Positions 9,202-17,408 of a stretch of DNA of 39,638 nucleotides are shown here, in pieces. The translations under genes were made by a program, and so were the position numbers. The first letter of the stretch is position 1, and the number at the start of each line of letters is the position of its first letter. The stretch comes from Rhizobium sp. (GTDB taxonomy: Bacteria; Pseudomonadota; Alphaproteobacteria; Rhizobiales; Rhizobiaceae). Under the pieces are notes generated by a model. It did no database searches. It was not told the DNA's origin and saw only the letters and a program-made list of their open reading frames with translations. The stretch is from contig JAQGJP010000079.1 in NCBI GenBank assembly GCA_028290545.1, forward strand, positions 1 to 39,638. Direction: 5' to 3'.

Positions 9202-10494
9202 TCAGCCAAGCGAAAATACCAACTTGCCGCCAACATAGGTCTCGACCGCCCGGCCCGAGAACCGTGCATTCTCGAACGGCGTATTCTTTGAGCGTGAGTA
9301 GAGTTGATCCTTCATGCAGATCCACGGTTCGTCAAGGTCGATCAGCGTGATATCGGCCATCGCGCCCGGCTTCAGCGTGCCGCCCGGCAGGTCGAAGATC
9401 CGCGCCGGTGCGGTCGACATCGCATCGATCAGCCGCATCAGGCCGACCGAACCATTGTGGTGCAGGCGGAGTGCGGCGGCCAGCATGGTTTCCAGTCCGA
9501 TGGCGCCGTTCTCGGCTTCGGCGAAGGGCAGGCGCTTGGTATCGACATCCTGCGGATCGTGCGACGAGACGATGATATCGATCTCGCCCTTGTTCAGTGC
9601 CTCGACCATGGCGACCCGGTCGTCCTCGGCTCTCAGCGGCGGATAGAGCTTGAAGAAGCTGCGATACTCGCCGATGTCGTTTTCGTTGAGGGTCAGGTTG
9701 TTGATCGAGATTCCGGAGGTGACCTTCGCGCCGCGCGCCTTGGCCGACACGATCGCCTCGGCCGAACCAGGCACGGAGATCTGCGCCGCGTGATATTTAC
9801 CCTGGGTGAGGGCGGCAATGCGGAGATCGCGTTCCAATGGAATGATCTCGGCTTCGCGCGGGATGCCCGACAGCCCAAGCCACGAGGCGAGTAGCCCCTC
9901 ATGCATGACACCTCCGGCGCCGAGATATTTGTCGCGGGTCTCCAAGGCGATCACCGCGCCGAATTCGCGTGCATAGGTGAGCGCCCGGCGCAGCACCTGG
10001 GCATTGTGCAACGGCTGACGGCCATTGGTGAAGGCCACCGCGCCTGCTTCTTTCAGGAGACCGATCTCGGTCATCTCGTCGCCCGCCAGACCCTTGGTCA
10101 ATGCTGCGGCCGGATAGATATGCACGGGTGAGGCATCGCGGGCGTTCTTGCGGACGAACTCGACCAGCGCGATGTCGTCGATCACCGGATCGGTATCCGG
10201 CATCATGATGAAGGAGGTGATGCCGCCGGCCGCCGCCGCCTTGCCTGCCGAAGCGATGGTCTCGCGATGCTCGCCACCCGGTTCGCCGGTGAAGACGCGG
10301 GCATCGATCAGCCCGGGCACGGCGACCAGATTGGCGCAGTCGCGGATGGTGGCACCCTCGGGCGCGCCCTGGTTCAGCGCATCCCTGCCGGCGGCTTCGA
10401 TCCTGCCGTCGCGGATGACGATCGTGCCGATCTCGTCGAGATTGCGGGAGGGATCGATGATCCGGGCATTTTTGAGAACGGTGACAGCGCTCAT
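9202..10494 (-). CDS. pyrC: Dihydroorotase-like protein (PyrC', probably non-catalytic)
   Basis: A 430-residue amidohydrolase-fold protein of the class I dihydroorotase family, next to aspartate transcarbamoylase. The region that normally carries the metal-binding HxH (PGLIDxHxH) reads [14 protein letters not shown], about residues 60-73, so both histidines are lost. The later DHAPH-type motif reads SSHDPQ. The fold is otherwise intact and full length. Non-catalytic dihydroorotases of this kind are known as structural partners of PyrB in Pseudomonas and are common in rhizobia, with an active enzyme encoded elsewhere. It overlaps the pyrB stop by four bases (ATGA), which indicates coupled translation and probably stoichiometric assembly with PyrB. 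Confidence 0.93.
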   Translation of the reverse strand: MSAVTVLKNARIIDPSRNLDEIGTIVIRDGRIEAAGRDALNQGAPEGATIRDCANLVAVPGLIDARVFTGEPGGEHRETIASAGKAAAAGGITSFIMMPDTDPVIDDIALVEFVRKNARDASPVHIYPAAALTKGLAGDEMTEIGLLKEAGAVAFTNGRQPLHNAQVLRRALTYAREFGAVIALETRDKYLGAGGVMHEGLLASWLGLSGIPREAEIIPLERDLRIAALTQGKYHAAQISVPGSAEAIVSAKARGAKVTSGISINNLTLNENDIGEYRSFFKLYPPLRAEDDRVAMVEALNKGEIDIIVSSHDPQDVDTKRLPFAEAENGAIGLETMLAAALRLHHNGSVGLMRLIDAMSTAPARIFDLPGGTLKPGAMADITLIDLDEPWICMKDQLYSRSKNTPFENARFSGRAVETYVGGKLVFSLG

Positions 10495-11432
10495 ACGCGT
10501 TCTCCGAGGTTCTGATTGAGAAGCAGCGCTTCCATGACGGCCATCCGCACCGCAACCCCCATTTCCACCTGCTCGCCGATCACGCTTTGTGGACCATCGG
10601 CAATCTCGGAGGCGATTTCGACGCCGCGATTCATCGGGCCTGGGTGCATGACCAGGGCATCCTGCTTCGCGGCCTTCAGTTTTTCTGCATCGAGGCCGAA
10701 ATAATGGAAATATTCGCGTACCGATGGCACGAAGGCGCCGGACATCCGTTCGCGCTGTAGCCGCAGCATCATCACCACATCGGCGTCTTTCAGACCTTCC
10801 TTCATGTCGTGATAGACTTCGGCGCCCATGTCGGCGATCCCTGACGGCAGTAGCGTGGCCGGTGCGACGACCCTGACCCGCGCGCCCATGGCGTTCAGCA
10901 GCAGAATGTTCGAGCGGGCGACGCGGGAATGCAGCACGTCGCCGCAGATGGCGACGATGATGCGCGCCAGCTTGCCCTTGGCGCGGCGGATTGTCAGCGC
11001 ATCGAGCAGCGCCTGGGTCGGATGTTCATGCTGGCCGTCGCCGGCATTGACCACCGCGCAGGAGACCTTTTGCGAGAGAAGTGCTGCGGCGCCGGCGGCT
11101 GAGTGGCGGATCACCAGCACGTCCGGCCGCATGGCGTTGAGCGTCATCGCCGTGTCGATCAGCGTTTCGCCCTTCTTCACCGATGAATTGCCGACCGACA
11201 TGTTCATGACATCGGCACCAAGCCGCTTGCCGGCCAGTTCAAAAGATGCCTGGGTACGGGTCGAGGCTTCGAAGAAGAGGTTGATCTGGGTAAGGCCGCG
11301 CAGCGTCGATGTCTTCTTTTCGCGCTGGCGGGAAATCTTTACCGCCTCGTCGGCCTTGTCGAGCAGAAAGCCGATATCGTGTTCGGTCAGACCCTTGATG
11401 CCGAGCAGATGGCGGTGCGGAAAAAAGACCAT
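10491..11432 (-). CDS. pyrB: Aspartate carbamoyltransferase catalytic subunit
   Basis: Joins carbamoyl phosphate and aspartate in the second step of pyrimidine synthesis. The 313-residue protein has the carbamoyl-phosphate site [10 protein letters not shown] (56-65), the [10 protein letters not shown] motif and the C-terminal [12 protein letters not shown] motif. An open frame continues 31 codons upstream, but that part has no family similarity. The ATG at 11432 is preceded by AGGAAGG. No regulatory pyrI is present; the partner is the HxH-less PyrC' downstream, with which it overlaps by four bases. Confidence 0.97.
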   Translation of the reverse strand: MVFFPHRHLLGIKGLTEHDIGFLLDKADEAVKISRQREKKTSTLRGLTQINLFFEASTRTQASFELAGKRLGADVMNMSVGNSSVKKGETLIDTAMTLNAMRPDVLVIRHSAAGAAALLSQKVSCAVVNAGDGQHEHPTQALLDALTIRRAKGKLARIIVAICGDVLHSRVARSNILLLNAMGARVRVVAPATLLPSGIADMGAEVYHDMKEGLKDADVVMMLRLQRERMSGAFVPSVREYFHYFGLDAEKLKAAKQDALVMHPGPMNRGVEIASEIADGPQSVIGEQVEMGVAVRMAVMEALLLNQNLGERV

Positions 11433-11462
11433 GAACAAGGATCCTTCCTGAAATTTCGATGG

Positions 11463-11491
11463 TCTATAAAAGGCGTGAACGTCAGGGGCAA
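11463..11491 (-). promoter_or_regulatory. Candidate sigma-70 promoter for pyrB operon
   Basis: On the minus strand TTGCCC is followed after exactly 17 bases by TATAGA, ending about 30 bases before the pyrB ATG. This would give a short leader and drive pyrB-pyrC'-plsY-dprA. I see no attenuator hairpin or U-tract in the short leader. Confidence 0.5.
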
Positions 11492-11935
11492 GGGCCGCAG
11501 GGCACGAAACCGTGCCGATCCCCAATGGACTTGTAACCTGCGACCGAAAATTCTATGATCCCGGAGCGGAAGACAGGCTTTCGCCTGCCTTCCTTTGCTT
11601 ATGGATTGAAGATTACCCGGACAGAGACCTGCCAGCCCGTTCGGGTTTTCTTCACCTCAAGCGTGATGCTGAATGGAAATTTCCACATCGCATTCACCTC
11701 CAGTTGTCAGCGAGGCTGTCACCGCAGCCGAGGAAGCCAATCGCCTTCGGTTGCGCCGCTGGCTGGCGCAGTCTGCTTCCGCTCACGGATACAATCCTAA
11801 AATGCATCCAGTTGAATTGACAAGCGCCATCGCGGATTGAAATCCGGCAGTATCGCACTTGTTTTCAACAGGGATTCACGCAACATGGCGCCGGGGCCCC
11901 ATGCAATTGTGCACGAATCCGCTTAGATCGCTGTT
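11492..11935. other. Gene-poor gap between pyrB and aidB
   Basis: About 440 bases with no supported gene. Two overlapping plus-strand open frames (11512-11820 and 11555-11800) have atypical composition and no ribosome site. The only clear structure is a hairpin at 11568-11593: arms of 11 bases with one mismatch around a TTTC loop, followed by TTTGCTT. It could be a terminator or the 3' end of a small RNA read rightward, but no partner transcript can be identified. Confidence 0.5.
11568..11593 (+). terminator. Hairpin with short T-rich tail, orphan
   Basis: GGAAGACAGGC and GCCTGCCTTCC flank a TTTC loop with one A-C mismatch, followed by TTTGCTT. The T-tract is imperfect. No gene ends immediately upstream on the plus strand, so if it terminates anything it would be a small RNA or a leader transcript of unknown origin. 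Confidence 0.3.
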
Positions 11936-13588
11936 ATGAGCACATTGAATACTGATCTGACGCCTGAAGAACTGAACCAGCCGGCACCGTGGAGCGGGGT
12001 CAACGCCTATCGTTCGGATCCGCTGCTCGTGGATATTTCATCCGCGATGCCCCGCTCCCTGCGGGAGGAGTTCGAGTCGATCGGCCGTTATGCAACCTCG
12101 CATGAGGCGCAGGAACTGGCCCGCATGGCCAACCAGGGCACGCCGCAGCTGCGAACCCACGGTCCGCGCGGCGAGCGGCTGGACGTCGTGGATTTCCATC
12201 CGGCCTGGCATGCGCTGATGCGGCGGTCGGTGTCCAACGGCCTTTCGTCGTCCATCTGGGAAAACCGGCCGGACGAGAAAGGCATTGCCCATCAGGCCCG
12301 CGCGGTGCGGTTTTTCCTGACGGCGCAGCTCGAATGCGGTCATCTCTGCCCCCTGACCATGACGTCGGCGTCGGTCGCGGCAATCCGATCGAACGAAACC
12401 GTGCTGAAGAACTGGCTCGGAAAGATCACCTCGCGCAAATACGATTCCGCCAACAAGCCGGCCAATGAAAAGGCCGGCCTGACGATCGGCATGGGCATGA
12501 CCGAGAAGCAGGGCGGCACGGATGTGCGCGCCAATCGCACGGTGGCCGAGCCTCTGGGAGACACCGTCTACAGGCTGACCGGCCACAAATGGTTCATGTC
12601 GGCGCCGATGAGCGATGCCTTCGTGATGCTGGCGCAGACCCGCGAAGGCATGGGCTGCTTTCTCGTGCCACGCCTATTGGAGGACGGCAGCCGGAACGGA
12701 CTTCGTTTCCAGCGGCTCAAGGACAAGATCGGCAACCGCTCCAACGCATCGAGCGAGGTCGAATTTTCCGACACCTATGGCTTCCTGCTCGGAACGCCGG
12801 ATCAGGGCATCCGCACGATTCTGGACATGGTGACGCTGACCCGGCTCGATTGCGCCGTCGCATCGGCCGGCATCATGCGGGCATCGATCGCCGAGGCTGT
12901 CCATCACATCCGCGACCGTTCGGTGTTCGGCAACAATCTCATCGACCAGCCGATCATGACCCGGGTCGTCGCCGACATGGCGCTCGATGCTTCGGCGGCA
13001 ACGGCGCTCTGCTTCCGGCTTGCGAATGCCTTCGACAATGCGGCGACCAGCGCGGAAGACCAGGCCTATCAGCGGATCATGACGCCGGTGATCAAATACT
13101 GGGTCTGCAAGATCGCGCCGTCGCTGGTCTATGAAGCAATGGAATGCATTGGCGGCAGCGGCTACGTCGAGGAACGGCCGATCGCGCGGCATTACCGCGA
13201 GGCGCCGGTCAACGCCATCTGGGAAGGGTCGGGCAATGTCATGGCGCTCGATGTTCTGCGCGTGCTGACGCGCCACCGTGACCAGTTCGAAATTTTGTTC
13301 GCCACTCTGCAGCGTGATCTCGGGCCAGCCGGCGCCAAGACGGTCGATGTGCTGAGGGCGGCAGTCGCACTTTGCGAGCGGGACGAAGGGTCGGCCCGTT
13401 TCCTCGTCGAACAGCTGGCGCTTGCCGCGGGGGCTGCAGAGCTCATCCGGCTGGGCGCCGGGCGGATGGCCGATGCTTTCCTTGAGACCCGTCTCGCCGG
13501 CGGCTGGCGGTCGACTTACGGCATGCTGGATTCGCGTTTCGATGCGCGGTTCATCGTCGATCTGCTTTATCCGGCCACTGGGAACTAG
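11936..13588 (+). CDS. aidB: AidB-like acyl-CoA dehydrogenase
   Basis: A 550-residue FAD-dependent acyl-CoA dehydrogenase-fold protein close in length to E. coli AidB (541). It has the family landmarks MTEKQGGTDVRANRT (about 182-196), the LTGHKWFMSAP segment, an RSVFGNNLIDQPIM block and the C-terminal APVNAIWEGSGNVMALDVLR. E. coli AidB belongs to the adaptive response to alkylation damage and binds DNA; its substrate is uncertain. No ada or alkB gene is nearby, so a role in alkylation defence is only inferred from the family. The gene stands alone after a 500-base gap. The ATG at 11936 has no clear ribosome site, which may mean a short leader. Confidence 0.88.
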   Translation: MSTLNTDLTPEELNQPAPWSGVNAYRSDPLLVDISSAMPRSLREEFESIGRYATSHEAQELARMANQGTPQLRTHGPRGERLDVVDFHPAWHALMRRSVSNGLSSSIWENRPDEKGIAHQARAVRFFLTAQLECGHLCPLTMTSASVAAIRSNETVLKNWLGKITSRKYDSANKPANEKAGLTIGMGMTEKQGGTDVRANRTVAEPLGDTVYRLTGHKWFMSAPMSDAFVMLAQTREGMGCFLVPRLLEDGSRNGLRFQRLKDKIGNRSNASSEVEFSDTYGFLLGTPDQGIRTILDMVTLTRLDCAVASAGIMRASIAEAVHHIRDRSVFGNNLIDQPIMTRVVADMALDASAATALCFRLANAFDNAATSAEDQAYQRIMTPVIKYWVCKIAPSLVYEAMECIGGSGYVEERPIARHYREAPVNAIWEGSGNVMALDVLRVLTRHRDQFEILFATLQRDLGPAGAKTVDVLRAAVALCERDEGSARFLVEQLALAAGAAELIRLGAGRMADAFLETRLAGGWRSTYGMLDSRFDARFIVDLLYPATGN

Positions 13589-13612
13589 AGAGCCTTTCAT
13601 TGTCAGATGGAA

Positions 13613-13652
13613 AGAGCGACCTTTGTGCGTTTGTGCGAACGCACGGCGCTCT
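13613..13652. terminator. Nested hairpin between convergent aidB and AEC genes
   Basis: AGAGCG (13613-13618) pairs with CGCTCT (13647-13652), enclosing a perfect seven-base stem GTGCGTT/AACGCAC with a six-base loop (13625-13644). It lies between two convergent gene ends and touches the AEC stop codon. T-tracts are short on both sides, so termination is plausible but not strong. Confidence 0.4.
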
Positions 13653-14577
13653 ACAGCAGCGCCACCAAGGCGAGCACGAGCGGGATGGTCAGGAATGCCG
13701 CGCCTGTCTGGATCGTCGAGATCGCCGCGTAGAGCGGCGCGTCGCCGCCCATCTGCTTGGCAAGCAGATAGCCGTTCATCGCGGTCGGTACGCTGGCTGC
13801 CAAGCCGAGCAGCTGTATGGTTGACTTATCCAGCCCGGCAATCAGCCCCAGTCCGACGACCACGGCCGGGAAGACCAGCAATTTCAGAAAGACGGGCAGC
13901 AGCGTCAGCGGCCGTGGTTTCAACGCGTCGGCGATATGCAGTCCCGCGCCCAGCAGGATCAATCCGAGACCCAATGCGCAACGGCCCACCAGATCGAGCG
14001 CGCTGGCGATCGGCGGATAGATGGTCAAGCCCGCCGCGTCGTAGGCGACTCCCAGCAGGCTCGAGAAAACCAGCGGATTGGTGACGAGTTTGCGCATCAC
14101 CGTCAGGAAATCCCTTCGACCGCCGCCGAACCAGATCAGCAGGCCGATATTCATGAAATTCACGGGGATGATGATCGCGCCGATGATGAAGGCGATCATC
14201 GACATGCCGGATTTGTCCGCGATACGTTCGGCGATCGCCAGTGCGACGAATCCGTTCCAGCGTGTCGCGGTCTGGAAAACCGATGTGAACTGCGCACCGT
14301 TGACGCCACGATAGCGAAACAGCGGCCAGGCAAGCAGCATTGCCAGCGCCATCAGAAAGATCGCGCTGATATAGACGGCGCTGACCGGCAGGATATCGAT
14401 ACTGGTATAATCCGCCTCGGCCAGCGTCTGGAACAGGTAGACTGGAAACAGTACGTAGAAGCTCAACTGCTCGAGTCCATTCCAGAGTCCGCTGTCGAGA
14501 AAGGGCGCGCGCTTGAGCGCCACGCCCATGATGACGATCAGGAAAATCGGCAATATGCTTTCGAAGATGACGATCAT
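13651..14577 (-). CDS. AEC family transporter (auxin efflux carrier type)
   Basis: A 308-residue membrane protein with about ten hydrophobic segments in an inverted repeat, typical of the AEC/membrane transport protein family (Pfam Mem_trans). Members export or import small organic acids such as malate or malonate; the substrate cannot be set from sequence. It lies 62 bases downstream of the DUF4386 gene on the same strand and may be read through from it. The ATG at 14577 has little ribosome-binding complementarity. Convergent with aidB, with a hairpin between them. Confidence 0.87.
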   Translation of the reverse strand: MIVIFESILPIFLIVIMGVALKRAPFLDSGLWNGLEQLSFYVLFPVYLFQTLAEADYTSIDILPVSAVYISAIFLMALAMLLAWPLFRYRGVNGAQFTSVFQTATRWNGFVALAIAERIADKSGMSMIAFIIGAIIIPVNFMNIGLLIWFGGGRRDFLTVMRKLVTNPLVFSSLLGVAYDAAGLTIYPPIASALDLVGRCALGLGLILLGAGLHIADALKPRPLTLLPVFLKLLVFPAVVVGLGLIAGLDKSTIQLLGLAASVPTAMNGYLLAKQMGGDAPLYAAISTIQTGAAFLTIPLVLALVALL

Positions 14578-14639
14578 GAACGGGGAAGGACCGATGGATG
14601 CGCGGGCGATAAGGCTTGCCAGTCCATCGGCAATAAATA

Positions 14640-15359
14640 TCAGTCAGTCAAGCTTACTTTTCTCAAAAGAGAGACGCCGGTGGCGATAAGCCAGAGGGTG
14701 AGGCCCAGATAACCGAATACGGAGAAAAGACCCAATATTCCCGTATCCGCACCGGTGGCGATCATGATGCCCTCGCCGAGGCCGATGGTAATGAATATTG
14801 CCGTCAGCAGTCCGATAGCGCCCGCCGCCCTGTTCCATTTTCCGGTGGCGATGATCTGGCTTATGGCTAGGCTCAGTACGAATAGCACGGTGAAGATCTG
14901 CCCGAGATGCTCACCAATCGCGACGCCGCCCCAGTGGTTGAGGAGGTCGAAGGCGGACTGCGCATTGCTTCGCATCAGGTCTGACGATTGCGGATCGGAT
15001 TGGATACGGGCGAGTTGGGGCACGGCAAATACCCAGCGGGATAGGCCGATTGCCTGTAGCAAACCGGCAGCAAAACCGGATGACACGCCTATCATCCTGA
15101 GTGCTGGACTGGTTCTCAATGTCGGCAGGTGAACACCGAGCGCCGCGACCACGGGCACCATGAAGACCGCTGACAGCATGAAGGCATACCACGTCAGCAC
15201 CAGGCTCGCTCCGCCCGTATGAAACCGCTCCAGCACATCCGCGGCGGGACGGCGAAGGATGTCGGGATAATCGAAGCTGCTGCCAAGCAGAGCGAAGGGC
15301 ACGTTGAAAGCGATGGCGAGAAGGATGGTGGCGATGCCGGTCAATCTGCGGGTGGCCAT
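14640..15359 (-). CDS. DUF4386-family membrane protein
   Basis: A 239-residue protein with six or seven hydrophobic segments, matching the DUF4386 pattern (short N-terminal RRLTGIATILL segment, then paired helices). No enzymatic motif is seen and the function is unknown. It is transcribed away from the TetR gene at 15480 across an intergenic region holding three copies of one operator motif, so it is the likely regulated target. A good ribosome site (GGAGA) lies five bases before the ATG at 15359. Confidence 0.8.
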   Translation of the reverse strand: MATRRLTGIATILLAIAFNVPFALLGSSFDYPDILRRPAADVLERFHTGGASLVLTWYAFMLSAVFMVPVVAALGVHLPTLRTSPALRMIGVSSGFAAGLLQAIGLSRWVFAVPQLARIQSDPQSSDLMRSNAQSAFDLLNHWGGVAIGEHLGQIFTVLFVLSLAISQIIATGKWNRAAGAIGLLTAIFITIGLGEGIMIATGADTGILGLFSVFGYLGLTLWLIATGVSLLRKVSLTD

Positions 15360-15374
15360 TGGAATCTCCGTTTG

Positions 15375-15388
15375 TCACTGTATGGTGA
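15375..15388. promoter_or_regulatory. Operator copy 1 (TCAC-N6-GTGA)
   Basis: TCAC-TGTATG-GTGA; with flanks it is a perfect TGTCAC-N6-GTGACA dyad. It lies just downstream of the -10 of the leftward DUF4386 promoter, around its expected transcription start, where a bound repressor would block initiation. Confidence 0.65.
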
Positions 15389-15416
15389 CATAAATCACCC
15401 ATCAGTGACATGTCAA
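15388..15416 (-). promoter_or_regulatory. Candidate promoter for the DUF4386 gene
   Basis: On the minus strand a perfect -35 TTGACA (15411-15416) is followed after 17 bases by TTATGT (15388-15393). The -10 is poor, but the spacing is ideal and the whole element sits inside the operator cluster: copy 2 fills the spacer and copy 1 adjoins the -10. Confidence 0.5.
15395..15408. promoter_or_regulatory. Operator copy 2 (TCAC-N6-GTGA)
   Basis: TCAC-CCATCA-GTGA, starting 20 bases after copy 1 and lying entirely in the spacer between the -35 and -10 of the DUF4386 promoter. Its right arm runs into a TGACATGTCA palindrome (15406-15415), which adds a further half-site. Confidence 0.65.
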
Positions 15417-15420
15417 GAGG

Positions 15421-15449
15421 TTGTCACCGGGCAGTGAGTGAATTATCTA
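15421..15449 (+). promoter_or_regulatory. Candidate promoter for the tetR gene
   Basis: TTGTCA (15421-15426), a 17-base spacer and TATCTA (15444-15449) form a -35/-10 pair directed at the TetR gene. The -35 and spacer are covered by operator copy 3, which would give autoregulation. Confidence 0.5.
15424..15437. promoter_or_regulatory. Operator copy 3 (TCAC-N6-GTGA)
   Basis: TCAC-CGGGCA-GTGA, starting 29 bases after copy 2. It overlaps the predicted tetR promoter. All three copies share the outer TCAC/GTGA arms and an unconserved six-base centre, the pattern expected for a dimeric helix-turn-helix regulator. Confidence 0.65.
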
Positions 15450-15479
15450 GCGGATGGAATCGTTTGGGATTGAGAGTGA

Positions 15480-16121
15480 ATGAACGACGTCACCGAAGAT
15501 GCAGCAGGACCGGCTGCCGGCTTGCCGCGCGACCGAAATGCCACGGCTGCGCGTATCCTGAAGGCGGCTTCCGAACTGCTGGCCGAAAACGGTTTTCAGA
15601 ATTTCGGGGTTAATGCGGTCGCGCGCCGGGCGGGCTGCGACAAGCAACTGATATACCGGTATTTCGGCGGCATGGACGGGCTGGTCGATGCGATCGGTGT
15701 CCAGCTTGCCGGCTGGGTCGAGGAACGGATGCCGGAGAACGGCGGCAGCGGCTTTCTGCTGACCTATGGCGACCTGGTCGAGCGTCTGCTGCTGCTGTTC
15801 ATGGAAGCGCTGCGCGACGACCCGCTGATGAAGAAGATCATCGTCTGGGAGATTTCCGAAAACTCACCGCAGGTTCGGCGCCTGTCCGAGGCGCGCTCCA
15901 AGTCGCTGGCGCTGTGGATCGATCGGGTTAGGGGGCGCATGCAGCCACCCAAGGGCGTCGACCCTTTTGCGCTGAATGCGCTGTTGATCGGTGCGGTACA
16001 GCACATCGTGCTCGCTGGCGAGGCGGCCAAGCGTTTCGCGGGAGTGGAGCTCGAAAGCGCCAAGGACTGGGATCGCATCGCGCAAGCGGTCAAGAGGTTG
16101 GTTCGCGGCGTCTATCCCTGA
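15480..16121 (+). CDS. TetR/AcrR-family transcriptional regulator
   Basis: A 213-residue regulator. The N-terminal DNA-binding domain covers about residues 22-70, with the helix-turn-helix at 43-62 (VNAVARRAGCDKQLIYRYFG). The rest is an all-helical ligand-binding and dimerisation domain whose ligand cannot be predicted. It is divergent from the DUF4386 gene with 120 bases between the starts. Three TCAC-N6-GTGA dyads in that space overlap both predicted promoters, so it probably represses its neighbour and itself. ATG at 15480 chosen because it follows GGATTGAGAG. Confidence 0.9.
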   Translation: MNDVTEDAAGPAAGLPRDRNATAARILKAASELLAENGFQNFGVNAVARRAGCDKQLIYRYFGGMDGLVDAIGVQLAGWVEERMPENGGSGFLLTYGDLVERLLLLFMEALRDDPLMKKIIVWEISENSPQVRRLSEARSKSLALWIDRVRGRMQPPKGVDPFALNALLIGAVQHIVLAGEAAKRFAGVELESAKDWDRIAQAVKRLVRGVYP

Positions 16122-16142
16122 TCCCGGGCCCGGAAATTAACC

Positions 16143-16157
16143 TTAACAAATGGTTTA
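16143..16157. promoter_or_regulatory. Possible CtrA-type site
   Basis: TTAA-CAAATGG-TTTA; on the other strand TAAA-CCATTTG-TTAA. This matches the alphaproteobacterial cell-cycle regulator CtrA consensus TTAA-N7-TTAA at seven of eight fixed positions and includes the AACCAT core. It lies about 60 bases before the small membrane ORF at 16220. Short motifs of this type also occur by chance. Confidence 0.35.
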
Positions 16158-16219
16158 CGTTGCGCGGGAAGCGTTAAGCTGTGAAACTGACTTCGATCAG
16201 TTGAGCAGGTTTGAGCGTG

Positions 16220-16378
16220 ATGCGGATCGGATTGAGAAGCTATTTGGCAACCTTGGCGTTGGCCATCGGGATTGCCTTCATCGCCAAAGATCTGGCGGCG
16301 CCGTTGCTGGTGATATCGATGATGGGTCTGTTCGACCGCTTCATCGGACAACCCGTATTGCGGGCACGCGAAGAATAA
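16220..16378 (+). CDS. Putative 52-aa single-span membrane protein
   Basis: A 52-residue open frame, ATG at 16220 (directly preceded by an in-frame GTG), ending in TAA. The product has a basic start (MRIGLRSY), one or two short hydrophobic stretches (residues 8-22 and 26-38) and a charged end (RAREE). The ribosome site is GCAGG seven bases before the GTG. A CtrA-like motif lies upstream and a GC hairpin 12 bases after the stop, which together suggest a real transcription unit. No family is recognised. Confidence 0.45.
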   Translation: MRIGLRSYLATLALAIGIAFIAKDLAAPLLVISMMGLFDRFIGQPVLRAREE

Positions 16379-16390
16379 CAAAATCCGTTG

Positions 16391-16409
16391 CCGCCCGGTG
16401 GCCGGGCGG
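16391..16409 (+). terminator. GC hairpin after the 52-aa ORF
   Basis: CCGCCCGG-TGG-CCGGGCGG is a perfect eight-base stem with a three-base loop, 12 bases after the stop at 16378. It has no T-tract, so it may be an mRNA-stabilising 3' end rather than an intrinsic terminator. Confidence 0.35.
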
Positions 16410-16512
16410 ACGATGGCTGGTTCGTGAAGAGCCGGATTTATGACGTGGGACAGGGCGAGAGAGGATCGGCGTTGGCGCTGTTCCGAAGCTGCCCGGCATA
16501 GGGGATGCCCGG

Positions 16513-16842
16513 ATGAAATGGGTCTTGTTTTTCTGGGCTTTGCCGCTTGTCATTCTGGGCAGCTGGTACTCGCTTTCCTACTACGACATCAATTTCGGAT
16601 ACATGATCCTGTCGCGCCCAATGCACGACCTGGTGTTCCAGGTCTATGGCAATATCCTTGGCATTCCGCCGGAAACCATTCCGCCGCTGGTGCTCAAGGC
16701 GGTCATCGTCGATTCGGCCGTGTTGTTCCTGATCGTCGCGTTCCGGCGGCGCAAGGTGGTTATTGCCTGGTGGAAGGCGCGTCAGTCCCGATCGCCGGAC
16801 GTTTCTCTCGCAATCGATGACAATCTGTCGAGCGCACCCTGA
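16513..16842 (+). CDS. Small membrane protein (DUF6105-like)
   Basis: A 109-residue protein with two hydrophobic segments (about 1-20 and 61-77) around a loop containing [27 protein letters not shown] sequence, and a basic C-terminal tail after VAFRRRKVV. It resembles a short family restricted to rhizobia and their relatives that I recall as DUF6105; the function is unknown. AGGGG lies eight bases before the ATG. Its last 61 bases overlap the 3' end of ruvX on the opposite strand, so the two mRNAs are complementary at their ends. Confidence 0.75.
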   Translation: MKWVLFFWALPLVILGSWYSLSYYDINFGYMILSRPMHDLVFQVYGNILGIPPETIPPLVLKAVIVDSAVLFLIVAFRRRKVVIAWWKARQSRSPDVSLAIDDNLSSAP

Positions 16843-17273
16843 AGAATGAACGATGCGGCGGCGGAATCGATCCGCTGCTCACGCTTCTTGCGGGACACAT
16901 CCATCTCGATCAGCGCCCGTTCTGCGGCCACCGTCGATAGCCGTTCGTCCCAGAAGGTGAAGGGGATATCGGTTTTCGGCGACATGGTGCGGACGAAGGC
17001 GCGCGTCGCCTGGGCGCGGGGACCCTGGCTGCCGTCCATATTGATCGGCAGACCGATGATGAAAGCCTTGACCTCCTCCTTGGCGGCAAAGGCCAGCAGC
17101 ACTTCCGCGTCGAGCGTGAATTTCTTGCGGTTGATGACGGTGCGCGGCGTGGCGAAACGACGACCCTTGTCGGATAGCGAAAGGCCGATTGTGGTCGTGC
17201 CAAGGTCCAGCCCGGCAATGATGTCGCCAGGCGCCAGATGGGCGCCGAGGTCTTCGATGGCAAGGATGGTCAT
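16782..17273 (-). CDS. ruvX: RuvX/YqgF Holliday-junction resolvase-like protein
   Basis: A 163-residue RNase H-fold protein. The first catalytic aspartate is in [16 protein letters not shown] (Asp23); later motifs are [17 protein letters not shown] and [11 protein letters not shown], with the final acidic residue near [10 protein letters not shown]. YqgF proteins take part in 16S rRNA 5' processing, and some resolve Holliday junctions. The protein has a 15-20-residue N-terminal extension before the core. It is divergent from the UPF0173 hydrolase and overlaps the DUF6105-like gene tail to tail. Confidence 0.93.
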   Translation of the reverse strand: MTILAIEDLGAHLAPGDIIAGLDLGTTTIGLSLSDKGRRFATPRTVINRKKFTLDAEVLLAFAAKEEVKAFIIGLPINMDGSQGPRAQATRAFVRTMSPKTDIPFTFWDERLSTVAAERALIEMDVSRKKREQRIDSAAASFILQGALDRLSSIARETSGDRD

Positions 17274-17408
17274 CTGATCCAGTCTTTCATTCCGCCACGC
17301 CCAACGACAAATTTCCGTGAGGGGTCATTAAACTGTTTGAGCCGTCTTGGAAATACAGCGGCGTCGCGCTACTGATCGCCAATTGCATAAAAACACTGGA
17401 GATTAGCG

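Noticed and set aside
9202..10494. pyrC' as a decaying pseudogene
   Set aside because: Full length, no frameshift or stop, and coupled to pyrB; loss of the HxH is typical of the non-catalytic PyrC' partners.
11512..11820. 102-codon open frame in the pyrB-aidB gap
   Set aside because: No ribosome site, Arg/Leu/Cys-rich odd composition, and a second overlapping frame is equally open.
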